A DNA stretch of 64,000 nucleotides from Pleurodeles waltl. Taxonomy: Eukaryota > Chordata > Amphibia > Caudata > Salamandridae. The DNA lies in the NCBI RefSeq assembly GCF_031143425.1, contig NC_090446.1, forward strand, positions 654,555,717-654,619,716, written 5' to 3'. The notes beneath the pieces are model-generated. The model had not been told where the DNA came from. It did no database searches and saw nothing but the letters and a program-made list of their open reading frames with translations. Made by a program: the position numbers and the translations under genes. Of the stretch, positions 48,001 to 58,552 are shown piece after piece (positions within the stretch are counted from its first letter, which is position 1; each line of letters begins with the position of its first letter).

Positions 48001-48659
48001 GGCCCTCATGATGACCAATGACATGGGTGCCAGAAGACCACCAGTGCTGGCGGTCTTCCGCCCACTATAAAATGGACACTGCCGGATTTCCCAATTAGGG
48101 CGGAAATCCGGCAGTAGCATGCTGGTGGGCGAGGCACCTGGGCATTGCTACTACCTGCACTGCCCTGCCAGAAGGAAGCTGCCAGCCGTATTATGGCCAT
48201 TCATATGGGCTGCCAGTGTCCTGCTGGTGGGGTGCTGCTGGTGGTAGCAGTACCCCTTCCTGTTCCCTGCTGGACGACCTCCTCACCGGACAAGGTAAGT
48301 CGGGCGTCCGTCAGGGGAGGGGGTGGATTGCTAGAGGGTGGCCTTCTACCGGTGACAGGGAAGCAATTCCCTTTCACTGGTAGCCCTACCACCATGGTTT
48401 TTGTGATGGTGTTAGTGTCGCGAAAACCATGGCAGTAGGCCGGCTCATTATGCCGCTGGCGGTCCTGTGTGGATTGCTAGGTTGGAGATGCACATCTCTG
48501 GCACGGCGATACGTAACGCCATGGTGGTATGATTGGTGATGTGGCGGGTTGGCTGCGGCCACACTCATAAAGTGTTGGTTTATACTGCCAGCCTGTTGGC
48601 GGTGATACTGCCACATTAACCCGGGTGGTCAAAAGACCGCTAGGGTTAAAATGAGGGCC
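48001..48659. mobile_element. MITE, GGGCCTCATT family, copy 5, inserted in Gypsy integrase
   Basis: Ends GGCCCTCATGATGACC and GGGTTAAAATGAGGGCC, with exact TAT on both sides (47,998-48,000; 48,660-48,662). Internal palindromic words include CATGGTTTTTG / CGAAAACCATG and GGCGGTCTTCCGCC. The 659 bp split the Gypsy integrase between its zinc-binding and catalytic parts. Confidence 0.9.
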
Positions 48660-48662
48660 TAT

Positions 48663-48939
48663 GTGTTTTATCACTGCATGCCCAATTCACACAACTTCTT
48701 ACAATACAATGATCTATTCCTGGCCACTAAAAATCTTCTCTCACCCTTCTTTTCATTGCCAACATTCCACCATGTCCGTCATGTAGAGTCTCCAATATCC
48801 TTTGCTGCAATTCTTGTGATACCACTAATTTGTCTCTTCTCCTTACCGTACCATCTTGTTCTGATAACACAGGCCGAAGATTTTTGTAATTCATTATGAT
48901 TTTTATCTCCTCACACATATCTGACCATCCGTCAGGCAA
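48663..48939 (-). pseudogene. Gypsy integrase, zinc-binding domain fragment
   Basis: The frame contains QQRILETLHDGHGGMLAMKR, the His-bearing helix typical of the HHCC integrase domain, and a preceding VSQEL. The Cys pair is not seen before the MITE edge. It lies between RNase H (right) and the MITE (left). Confidence 0.75.
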
Positions 48940-49039
48940 CTTTCTTTTTTATCATTTGGATTTCTTAATCTTTCTTCATTTCATCTCTCCATTCGCTTTC
49001 AGAAATAGCTTTAATTCTCATATCCACAATGCTTGCAAC

Positions 49040-49645
49040 CATCCACTCTTCTTCTTCGTACCCATCACTCACTTGCATCAGAAGCCTTGATGAGCAGTCT
49101 GCATTCACTTTCGATATTCCTGGTATATATTTTATTGTAAATGTATTCTAATGGGATCTATAAATCCATTTTGCAATACTTGGAGATGCATTTCCAGCAC
49201 CCTTTGTTGTAAACATGTCAACTAGAGGTTTATTATCTGTTCTTGATTCAAATATTCTTCCCCACACATAATTTCTAAAATGCTGTACCCCCATCAACAA
49301 GCAAGCACTTCCCTTTGTACAGTAGAATGACTTAGCTCCGCTCCTTTTAATGCCCTTGAGGCAGATGCCACTACTCTTTCTTTCCCTTTTTTAAGTAGCA
49401 TCAGAACTGCCCATAACCCATGCATTTAGGCATCTGTGGATACTACAGTATAGTCATGAACATTGAATTGTTTTAACTCCAACGCATCAATAATGCTTCT
49501 GTTTATCTTTTTTAAACGCTTGTTGGCACTCGCTCGTCCACTTGTATTTTTGTATCTTTTTCATTAATATTCGTAAGGGCTCAACTTTGTATGTGAAATT
49601 CCTCACAACTTTAGTGTAACATTCTGCTAATCCCAAGAAATATCT
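49040..49645 (-). pseudogene. Gypsy RNase H domain, degenerate
   Basis: In shifted - strand frames there is a YTVVSTDA-like first Asp, VQREVLACL for the Glu region and ESRTDNKPL for the next Asp, then a TKGAGNASPSIAKW stretch and a KYIPGISKVNADCSSR end, as in Ty3/Gypsy RNase H. It joins directly to RT. Confidence 0.7.
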
Positions 49646-49929
49646 TCATAGATCCTTATTACCAGGACACTGTGCTTTCTGGATAGCTTCTATTAGTGGG
49701 ACCTTGGGTTTTATTCCCTTATATGATATTGTATGGCCTAAGTACTCAACACTTTGCTTAGCAAGCTTACATTTGCTTATTTCAACAGTGAGTCCTGCCT
49801 TCTCCATTCTTCCACAGACCTTTCGTAACTCTATTTTCATGCAATACTTTTTTCTCCCCACACTAAAACATTGCCTCGAAAACCCCTTATATTTCCCAAA
49901 TCTCCTAGTACATCTTGCATAACCCTCTG
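49646..49929 (-). pseudogene. Gypsy reverse transcriptase, C-terminal part
   Basis: The frame begins at the insertion point with FQRVMQDVLG, passes a degraded active-site neighbourhood (GNVLVW) and reaches VEYLGHTISYKGIKP of the RT thumb. Its 5' continuation lies 5.2 kb away at 55,173 beyond the L2 insertion, at the same 8-bp target sequence. Confidence 0.85.
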
Positions 49930-50024
49930 AAATACTAAATCAAATCAAATCAAATCATTAACATTTATAAAGCGCGCTACTCACCCGTGCGGGTCTCAAG
50001 GCGCTAGGGGAAAAAAGGGGGGGG

Positions 50025-53000
50025 TTATCGCTGTTCGAACAGCCAGGTCTTTAGGAGTCTCCGGAAAGCGGAGTGGTCCTGGGTGGTCCTGAGGCTGGTG
50101 GGGAGGGAGTTCCAGGTCTTGGCCGCCAGGAAGGAGAAAGATCTCCCACCCGCCGTGGAGCGGCGGATGAGAGGGACAGCAGCGAGTGCGAGGCCAGAGG
50201 AGCGGAGGAGGCGGGTGGGGACGTAGAAGCTGAGGCGTCTGTTGAGGTATTCCGGTCCCTTGTCGTAGAGGGCTTTGTGTGCGTGGGTGAGAAGTCGGAA
50301 GGTGATCCTTTTGCTGACAGGGAGCCAATGCAGGTGTCTCAGGTGTGCGGAGATGTGGCTGCTGTGGGGTATGTCGAGGATGAGGCGGGCCGAGGCGTTT
50401 TGAATGCGTTGCAGGCGATTTTGGAGTTTGGCTGTGGTCCCGGCGTAGAGGGTGTTGCCGTAATCCAGGCGGCTCGTGACGAGGGCGTGGGTCACGGTTT
50501 TTCTGGTGTCGGCGGGGATCCAGCGGAAGATCTTGCGGAGCATGCGGAGGGTGAGGAAGCAGACGGAGGACACGGCGTTGACTTGCTTGGTCATGGTGAG
50601 AAGAGGGTCCAAGATGAAGCCGAGGTTGCGGGCGTGGTCTGTGGGGGTCGGTGCGGTGCCGAGGGCCGTGGGCCACCAGGAGTCGTCCCAGGCAGACGGG
50701 GTGTTGCCGAGGATGAGGACTTCCGTTTTTTCAGAGTTCAGCTTTAGGCGGCTGAGCCTCATCCAATCTGCGACGTCCTTCATACCCTCTTGTAGGTTGG
50801 TCTTGGCGCTGGCGGGGTCCTTGGTGAGGGAGAGTATAAGTTGGGTGTCGTCGGCGTAGGAGGTGATGATGATGTTGTGCTTGCGTACGATGTTGGCGAG
50901 GGGGCTCATGTAGACATTGAAGAGTGTCGGGCTGAGTGATGAGCCTTGGGGTACGCCGCAGATGATCTCGGTGGGTTCTGAGCGAAACGGAGGGAGGTAA
51001 ACTCTTTGGGAACGGTTTGAGAGGAAGGAGGCGATCCAGTCCAGGGCTTGGCCTTGGATCCCGGTGGAGCGGAGGTGGGTGATTAGGGTGCGGTGACAGA
51101 CGGTGTCAAAGGCAGCCGAGAGGTCGAGCAGAATGAGGGCGACTGTTTCACCGTTGTCCATCAGGGTTCTGATGTTGTCAGTGACTGAGATGAGGGTGGT
51201 TTCAGTGCTGTGGTTGGTTCGGAATCCGGTTTGTGAGGGGTCGAGCAGGTTGTTGTCTTCCAGGAAGGTGGTCAGCTGTTTGTTGACGGTCTTCTCTATT
51301 ACTTTGGCTGGGAAAGGCAGAAGAGAGATGGGGCGGAAGTTTTTTAGGTCGCTCGGGTCAGCCGTAGGTTTCTTTAGTAGGGCGTTGACTTCGGCGTGTT
51401 TCCAGCATTCGGGGAAGGTAGCAGAAGAAAAAGAAGAGTTGATGACGGTCTGGAGGTGCGGGGCGATGATGTCGTCGGCTTTGTTAAAGATGAAGTGCGG
51501 GCAGGGGTCCTAAGGGGCGCCGGAGTGGATAGAGTTCATGATGGATTTGGTTTCTTCCGTGTTGATGTGGGACCAGTTGTTGAGGGTGATGGCCGTGGAT
51601 GCCGGTTCGGTGGTGTATGGATGGGTCTGGTGTCCGAAGCTGTCGTGGAGGTTGCTAATCTTGCGATGGAAGAAAGTGGCGAGGGATTCGCACAGATCCT
51701 GTGAGGGCGTGATGGCGTTGGCGTTGGCGCTGGGGTTGGAGAACTCCTTGACGATGCTGAAGAGTTCTCTGCTGTTGTGTCTGTTTTTGTCCAGTCTGTC
51801 GGTGAAAAAGTTCCTTTTGGCAGCGCGGATCAGGTGGTGGTGTTCGCGGGTAGCGTTCTTGAGGGCGGTCATGTTGTTAGCGGTGCGGTCCTTGCGCCAG
51901 GCTTTCTCAAGGGCGCGACAAGTTTTCTTTGATTCTTTGAGGGTGTCAGAGAACCAGAGAGGTTTTTTGGTGTTGGTCTGTCGATGCGTGCGTTTGAGGG
52001 GAGCAAGGATGTCTGCGCAGTTGGAGATCCAGTTTGTGAGGTTGAGGGCTGCGTCGTTGGGGTCGGTGGTGAGGGTGGGTTGGTTGGCGGCGAGTGCGGA
52101 GAAGAGTTGCTCTTCGGGGATCTTGTTCCACTGTCGACGAGGGATGGGTTGGGTGCGGAGGTGGCGGGTCTCGCGTCGTAATGTGAAGTGGACGCAGCTG
52201 TGGTCGGTCCAGTGTAGGGCGGAGGCGTGGCTGAAGAAGACGTGTTTGCTGGCGGAGAAGATGGGGTCAAGCGTGTGTCCGGCGATGTGGGTGGCGTTGT
52301 TCACCAGTTGTTTGAGGCCGAGGTTGGCGAGGTTGTCGAGCAGGGTGGTGGTGTTGGGGTCGTTGTTTTGTTCCAGATGGAAGTTGAGGTCACCTAGGAG
52401 GATGTAGTCCGGCGAGGCGAGGGCGCGCGGGGAGATGAAGTCGGCGATGGCGTCGCTGAAAGGGGCGCGTGGCCCGGGAGGACGGTAGACAAGGGATCCT
52501 CTGAGGGTGGTCCTCGGATCGGTGCGAATCTGAAAATGCAGGTGTTCAGCGGCGAGAGGGGTGTCTTCGGTGGAGGTGGTGACGCTGATGGAGTCTTTGA
52601 AGACGATGGCGATACCTCCTCCTACCTGGTTGGTGTGGTCTTTTCTGGAGATCTTGTAGCCTTCGGGGATGGCAGTGGCGATGTCAGGGGCCGAGGAGGC
52701 GTTCATCCAGGTCTCCGTGATGAAGGCGACGTCCGGTGCTATGGAGTCCAGGAGGTCCCAGAGTTCATTGACGTGTTTGTGGACGGAGCGAGCGTTGACT
52801 AGGATGCACTTGAGGTGGTTGATGGTGCGTGGGCTTGTGGTCGTGGTTGTTGCGTTGTGGAAGGTGCGTTTGCAGGAGTTGCAGGCGAAGGGTCTATGGG
52901 TGCATTTGGGGTGAGCTTGGAAGCAGGTGTTGGAGCGTCCTGGGTTGAGGGCGTCGAGGGTGGTGGGGTCGTAGCGGGTCAGCGGGGCTTGGGAGAGCTG

Positions 53001-53147
53001 GGGACCAGAGGTCGTGGCGCTGGGCGTGGGCCTGGCGCGGAGGGGCGCAGACGGGCTTGCCTCTGGCGCGCCAGTGGCGCGCCCACTGCGCGCACCCGCT
53101 GCGCAGTCGCGCAGCGGCCGCCATATGAGGCAGGAGGGGGGGAGGGG
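50025..53147 (-). pseudogene. L2 ORF2: AP endonuclease and reverse transcriptase, one premature stop
   Basis: One - strand frame runs about 1,040 codons with a single stop (TAG, 51,510-51,512). The N-terminal part is Thr/Pro-rich and has a Cys-pair region (CTHRPFACNSCKRTF, near 52,865-52,910). The endonuclease starts at ILVNARSVHKH (about 52,800), with FITETW, GGGIAIVFKD, LGDLNFHLE and a TDHSCVHF motif. RT carries FRPISLL, LLDLSAAFDTV, GVPQGSSLSP and the catalytic YADDTQLILSL (about 50,845). The C-terminal end is the long L2-type tail domain. An ATG at 53,124 lies in another frame; the in-frame start is unclear (first in-frame ATG at 52,706 is inside the endonuclease), so translation may depend on upstream sequence. 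Confidence 0.92.
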
Positions 53148-54157
53148 TCAGGTGGGGGCGAATGGGAGCTGGGGGGCGGGGCGTGCAGGAGGTCGCGGCG
53201 GGAAAGCGCGAGGGAGGGGGGGACAGGTAGAGTGAGAAGAGCTGGGGGACGGGGGTTTAAGGGTGGAGGGGGGTGAGTGTTAGGAGGTTTAGGAGATAAG
53301 GGAGAAAGATAGGAGTAGAGTTGAGAAGATAGGGGAGGGGGGTTGTAGAGGTGGGTGAGGGTGAGAGGTAGAGTGAGAGGATAGGACGATAGGTAATAGA
53401 GGGGGTGGGGGAGGGGGGGAGAGATAGAGAAATAGATAGAGAAAATAGATAGGGAAATCGATAGATAGGGAAATAGATAGAGAGATAGGAAGATAGGAGG
53501 AGGTGGAGGGTGAGGGAGTTAGATAGTGGGATAGAGAGATAGAGAGATAGGTAGATAGGAGGAGTGAGGGAGGTAGATAGTGAACGGGTTAGATAGGAGA
53601 GATAGAGAGGGGGATGCGAGTGGGGGAGGGGATGAGGCAGGAGCAGGAGGGCAGGCGCGGGGAGAAGAGGACGGAGGAGGCAGAAGAGCCGAAGACAAGA
53701 AGAACAGAAGACAAGAAGAACAGAAGAACAGAAGACCGGAAGGAGAGAAGAAAGGAAGATCAGAAGACCGGAAGGAGAGAAGAAAGGAAGACCGGAAGAA
53801 CACAGAAGAACACAGAACACAGAAGAACACTGAAGAACACAGAAGAAGATACAGAAAAACGAAGAACAGAGGGCAGAAGACCACAGAAGAAGATGAGGAA
53901 GAAGAGAAGAAGAGTGAAGACGGGGGAAAGAAGAGTACAGAAGAAGATTACAGACGAGGAGCGAGGAGGAAGAACAGAAGAACAGAGAAGAAGAAAAGAA
54001 GCAGGAGCAGGAGAGAGGGTGAGTAGCGCGGGGCAGAGCGAGGGGCTGGGAGGGGGGGTACTTACTGTGAGGTGGGTCTCAGGAACTCAGGAACCTGGAG
54101 GAGCTGCAGCGGCAGGGGGAGCGACCTACCCTTGGGTCAAGGGTCGCTACCACTGTC
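53106..54157 (-). repeat. L2 5' tandem unit, inner copy (about 1.05 kb)
   Basis: It begins (left side) with CGCGCAGCGGCCGCCATATG, also found at 54,158, and ends at the 'GACCTACCCTTGGGTCAA' block, also found at 55,148. The + strand is almost purely purine over several hundred bases (GATAGA, GAAGAACAGAAGA), so the L2 sense strand is pyrimidine-rich. It is likely the LINE's promoter/5' UTR. This copy has an extra GATAGGGAAAT stretch near 53,440-53,480. Confidence 0.85.
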
Positions 54158-55164
54158 GCGCAGCGGCCGCCATATGAGGTAGAAGGGGGGGGGAGGGGTC
54201 AGGTGGGGGCGAATGGGAGCTGGGGGGGTGGGGGCGTGCAGGAGGTCGCGGCGAGAAAGCGCGAGGGAGGGGGGGGACAGGTAGAGTGAGAAGAGCTGGG
54301 AGAGGGGGGTTTAAGGGTGGAGGGGGGTGAGTGTTAGGAGGTTTAGGAGATAAGGGAGAAAGATAGGAGTAGGGTTGAGAAGATAGGGGAGGGGGGGGTT
54401 GTAGAGGTGGCTGAGGGTGAGAGGTAGAGTGAGAGGATAGGAAAATAGGTAATAGAGGGGGTGAGGGAGGGGGGAGAGATAGAGAAATAGATAGAGAGAT
54501 AGGAAGATAGGAGGAGGTGGAGAGTGAGGGAGTTAGATAGTGGGATAGAGAGATAGAGAGATAGGTAGATAGGAGGAGTGAGGGAGGTAGATAGTGAACG
54601 GGTTAGATAGGAGAGATGGAGAGGGGGATGCGAGTGGGGGAGGGGATGAGGCAGGAGCAGGAGGGCAGGCGCTGGGAGAAGAGGACGGAGGAGGCAGAAG
54701 AGCCGAAGACAAGAAGAACAGAAGACAAGAAGAACAGAAGAACAGGACACCGGAAGAAGAGAAGAAAGGAAGATCAGAAGACCGGAAGGAGAGAAGAAAG
54801 GAAGGCCGGAAGAACACAGAAGAACATAGAAGAACACAGAAGAACACAGAAGAACACAGAAGAAGATACAGAAAAACGAAGAACAGAGGGCAGAAGACCA
54901 CAGAAGAAGATGAGGAAGAAGAGAAGAAGAGTGAAGACGGGGGAAAGAAGAGTACAGAATAAGATTACAGACGAGGAGCGAGGAGGAAGAACAGAAGAAC
55001 AGAGAAGAAGAAAAGAAGCAGGAGCAGGAGAGAGGGTGAGTAGCGCGGGGCAGAGCGAGGGGCTGGGAGGGGGGGGTACTTACTGTGAGGTGGGTCTCAG
55101 GAACTCAGGAACTCAGGAACCTGGAGGAGCTGCAGCGGCAGGGGGAGCGACCTACCCTTGGGTC
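54158..55164 (-). repeat. L2 5' tandem unit, outer copy (about 1.0 kb)
   Basis: Nearly identical to the inner unit over its whole length, including the GAGGGTGAGTAGCGCGG block and the (GAACTCAG)n patch, here three times against two. It ends exactly at the target duplication. Long polar Lys/Glu/Arg or Leu/Ser/Pro frames on the two strands are consequences of the purine bias. Confidence 0.85.
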
Positions 55165-55172
55165 AAATACTA

Positions 55173-55640
55173 CTGATGCAGATGCGAGACCGGAAGGCAT
55201 GCGTACAAACCTAAATGCCCCTTTGGGTGTTACAAATGACGTTAAATGTTTTGATTCCGGATGCAAATGGATTTGATGGTAAGCGCTTTAAAAATCGAGC
55301 ATGAGTACACTCAACCCCTTTTAACACCTGCTAGCAACTCATTTTTGATTGGTTTTGGATGCTGGTCTACCCATATATTGTCATTTAGATCTTGTACGTC
55401 CACATATATCCTGATCTTCCCATTAATGTTTGTGGGCTATCACCACTGGTCTTAACCATTGAGTCAATTCTATTTGCTCGATTACACCAAGTTCCAGTAG
55501 TTTTTTAAATTCTTCCTTCAATGCCTCTTTCAGTGCATTATGTACATTTCTCACTTTATGGGTTTTTTCTATAGCTCCTTCCTTCAACACAATTTTGTGG
55601 ACAAATTTCTTTAAACATCCTAATTCATTTCCAAAAAATC
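55173..55640 (-). pseudogene. Gypsy reverse transcriptase, N-terminal part
   Basis: On the - strand, shifted frames show LGVIEQIELTQWLRPVVIA (about 55,440-55,500), the fingers region of Ty3/Gypsy RT, and at the insertion point RMPSGLASAS, the conserved segment before the active site. The C-terminal half resumes at 49,929. Several stops and frame changes are present. Confidence 0.8.
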
Positions 55641-55827
55641 TTGGAAACTCATCTTATAATTTTAGTCTGTACGTGTCTATTACAGTTAACACCTGCTCCT
55701 CAGCATTTAGATTTAGTACTATGTTCAATGCTCTTTCTTCCTTCCAGCAAACACTTCCCTTTTTCTATTACATACACACAACAAGTGGCTTTCCTTTGTT
55801 TGAACATTACTTTTGTCTGGAAACATC

Positions 55828-56567
55828 CTATATTTGTAGCTTACCACCTCCATACCCAACTAGGTCTGTATCCGTCATAGAAAATACTTTCTTACCAACT
55901 TTTTGCCATGTATTTTGGTTAATTAATGTATGCGGTGAACATGAACCTGCCCATATTTGTACCTTGACCCCATTAACTGAGACTGTACATTTTGGAGGTT
56001 TGTATTGATCCTTTCCTGACATCTCCTCTGTATCGTCTTGTGGTTGCTCAACCATATTCTGTAACATCAACATTTCAAAATCATCCTCTGATGAATTCCT
56101 TTCATAATCCTCACTGTTAATTTGTGCAAAGTTTACACTATTTTTGTGGATGGTTTTGTTCTGATTACCTGCTTGTGAAAAATGTCTTACCCTATTGCCT
56201 TTGAAACACCGGGCTTTTGTTGCAGGGCTATTTCTAGATGATGCCAAGTGTCTAGCACTGCTGCACCCATAACATATTTTCTTTATTTCACTTCTGGTTG
56301 TACTCACTTTGTTCCCATCTTTCTTACATTTATCCACTTTATTTACTACCTGAGTATTTGTCTCATCTACAATTTTTTCTAATTCTTTTACATACCAGGA
56401 AGTATCCTCTTTTTGTTTTGCAACCATGACAGCCTTATACAATGATAGAATTTTTAAACTTAATAATTGTTCTTGTATTTTTATGTTCTTGGTACGGTTA
56501 ATTAACTGATGTCTTAGTATCTCTTCATGTAATTCCGTGAAATTACATGTGACTGCTAATGTTCTTA
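55828..56567 (-). pseudogene. Gypsy gag C-terminal half and protease start
   Basis: An open stretch contains a helical gag region (LHEEILRHQLINRTKN, SWYVKELEKIVDETN), then CYGCSSARH and KARCFKGNRVRHF, remnants of two CCHC zinc knuckles with missing ligands. Then comes an acidic spacer and the protease (QIWAGSCSPHTLIN), where the expected Asp of the DSG motif is replaced. The N terminus is cut at 56,567 by the adjacent MITE. The first 22 residues of the open frame belong to the MITE, not to gag. Confidence 0.78.
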
Positions 56568-56850
56568 GGGCCATATTTACAAGAAAGTGGCGCATTCCTA
56601 GTGATGTGCCACTTTTCTTGAGGCCCCCTTGCATCCCCTAACAGCACTATGGTAACACAATATTTACATTACTATGGCGCATGTTAAGGGCAATAGCGTC
56701 ATTATTTTGACACTATTGTAGCGCTATACTTGATTAGTGCAAAATAAAATGATGTGGTGCAAAGGGTTTACAAGGTGACGCAAACCTAGTTTGCACCATC
56801 TTGTAAATATGGCGCTACTGTAGTGGCCAATTAGCATCACATTTGTGACC
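56568..56850. mobile_element. MITE fragment of the GGGCCATATTTACAAG type
   Basis: It starts GGGCCATATTTACAAGAAAG after a TTA and contains the inverted CTTGTAAATATGGCGC at about 56,800, plus AGTGGCGCA / TGCGCCAC-type words. It truncates the Gypsy gag frame. Its right end is not clear where it meets the ERV LTR. Confidence 0.55.
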
Positions 56851-58455
56851 CTAAGTGATAGCGAGTCAGAACCTTGATAAGTAAACTTACAAGGAGACAC
56901 GGCCAGGCCGATGAACCTTTTGACCACATTTGGAGACTTCCCAGAACAAGATATCTTTTGACATTACCAATCACGCAATCAATATTCACAGTAAATAATC
57001 AACACGATCATCAATAATATTTAATAAGTATCAATAAACTCAACACACCATGACCTTTCAGTCATGAATAACCACACCAATTTAGTTAAGAGTTAGAATA
57101 TGTATTCCCTATTAGTTACAATCTAATATCATCTCCGTTTTAGTAACTCTTCGGATTTATAATTAGAGCACAATTAATCAATGCATCGAGAATACTCATT
57201 CAGCATTAACACATCATTAATAAGAGCAGCTTAGCAAAGTCACAGTTGTACAAGATTCAACAAAGCAAGAACCCAGTCATTTGTCTATTTGCGTCAAATA
57301 TTTGTGAACACCTTAACTAACCTCAAATTAGCATCAGCATGTTGGGCTTCATGCAAAACAATTTAGCAAACACAAATTTGGAAAAGATCTTAACTATGGC
57401 CTCTATCAAAAGAGAAGTTGGTACCTAGAAAGAAAAGGCAAACAGACAATTACAATGATCATCAGATAGTTACCCCTCCAACGAATCAGCAAGCAGCATC
57501 AGTCTTCGTCCTCAGGACATCAGTCGATTCATCATCAGCAAAGATAGGACAAGGCAAAGTCTCAGTATGGCATAGCTAAGGAATAAGGCTCTTCCCTCAT
57601 ATGGAGGAGAAGTAAGTATAGAGGATGGTTAAAGTATCAGCAAAGTCTCAAAAGAGCAATGGCAAAGTATGGCTTGGAGTGGAATGTCCGAATAGTGGCT
57701 TATTTCTCCTCGGGTTATGCGGTTAAATCAAAACTGTCGAACTAGCCCTTAATTCCCCATTGGATAATATTTGGTGCATCATTATCTCTGTCCAATAATT
57801 CTCCATGCACTTCACTAGAATTTTCCACAAAACACAGTTCTCATGTCGTTGATTGGCTCACGTTATTGACGTCTTCATCGGTTGAAATGTCAGGTAAGAA
57901 AACTTACACTTTACGCTCCAGTCAGTAGTCCCATTGTTTTCTCCTACTCCAGGCAGCCTTGCACCTGTTACGAATTACACTGTTGCATTCAGCAAGAATG
58001 TCTCCTTGAGCAAGTCGGTTCCCATGAGAAAGAATTTACTACGGCTACACACTTCTGGAAAAGTACAGCATCATGTCCTTCAGGAAGACAGCACATTGCA
58101 CGTTAGGAAAAACACAGTTTAATATGAGACCAGGCAGCTAGGCCCAGACCCTCGCTAACTAAGGCCTAGTCATTTAGTTAACAAACCCCTAATACATGAC
58201 TCTAATTATAAAATGCTAATACAAATTCAAAACATTAGTACATAATTAATTCATCATTAATAAGTTTCATCAGTCTTCGTGTACATTGGTAGCCACTCCC
58301 CGTGGGCACATTTTAAATGCATGCATTATTTTCTACGTTAACACATTTTCTATGCAGCTTCATTACCGAATATATTGCAAGCTTTTCATGTTAATATTGA
58401 TTTTAAAAGGACACACTCCAAAAATCCCTCCTCTGATGACTCTTGTCATCACACA
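56851..58455 (-). mobile_element. 3' LTR of the endogenous retrovirus (edges approximate)
   Basis: The inner edge is placed where the - strand reads a purine tract (GGGGAAAGG) followed by TGTGTGATGACAAG, the usual polypurine-tract/LTR junction just downstream of env. A second purine run (GGGAAGAAATTG) lies 50 bases upstream. The outer edge is uncertain, near 56,820-56,850. AT-rich, about 1.6 kb, no gene. Confidence 0.6.
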
Positions 58456-58552
58456 AACCTTTCCCCAGAAATTTTACACATTAAAATTCTCTAATTTCAA
58501 TTTCTTCCCTTAATCGTTCCCCCTGTGATTTTGCCCAGAATAATTTTCCCCT

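Larger units (their letters stand above)
49938..55164 (-). mobile_element. near full-length L2-clade LINE inserted in Gypsy RT
   Basis: Bounded by the 8-bp duplication AAATACTA (49,930-49,937 and 55,165-55,172). Read on the - strand it has two tandem 5' units (55,164 to about 53,106), a long endonuclease/RT ORF (about 53,147-50,025), a short 3' region with a CCCGTGCGGG hairpin, and an (AATCA)n-type repeated tail at its 3' end (49,938-49,957). The repeated short tail and the RT sequence are typical of L2/CR1-like LINEs. Only one stop interrupts the ORF, so it is a fairly recent insertion. Confidence 0.92.
47640..56567 (-). mobile_element. Ty3/Gypsy LTR retrotransposon remnant, interrupted
   Basis: Read on the - strand the order is gag, protease, RT, RNase H, integrase, as in Ty3/Gypsy. 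It is interrupted by an L2 LINE (49,938-55,164) inside RT and by a MITE (48,001-48,659) inside integrase. The N-terminal part of gag is cut off at 56,567 by another MITE next to the ERV LTR, and the 3' end is lost near 47,640. Neither LTR is recognised with confidence. Confidence 0.85.

Noticed and set aside
50073..52914. Long + strand frames (up to 289 codons)
   Set aside because: Antisense shadows of the GC-rich L2 ORF, which has clear endonuclease and RT motifs on the - strand.
53257..55176. Long Lys/Glu/Arg-rich (+) and Leu/Ser/Pro-rich (-) frames
   Set aside because: Caused by the strong purine bias of the L2 5' tandem units; no domain, and both strands are open in the same places.
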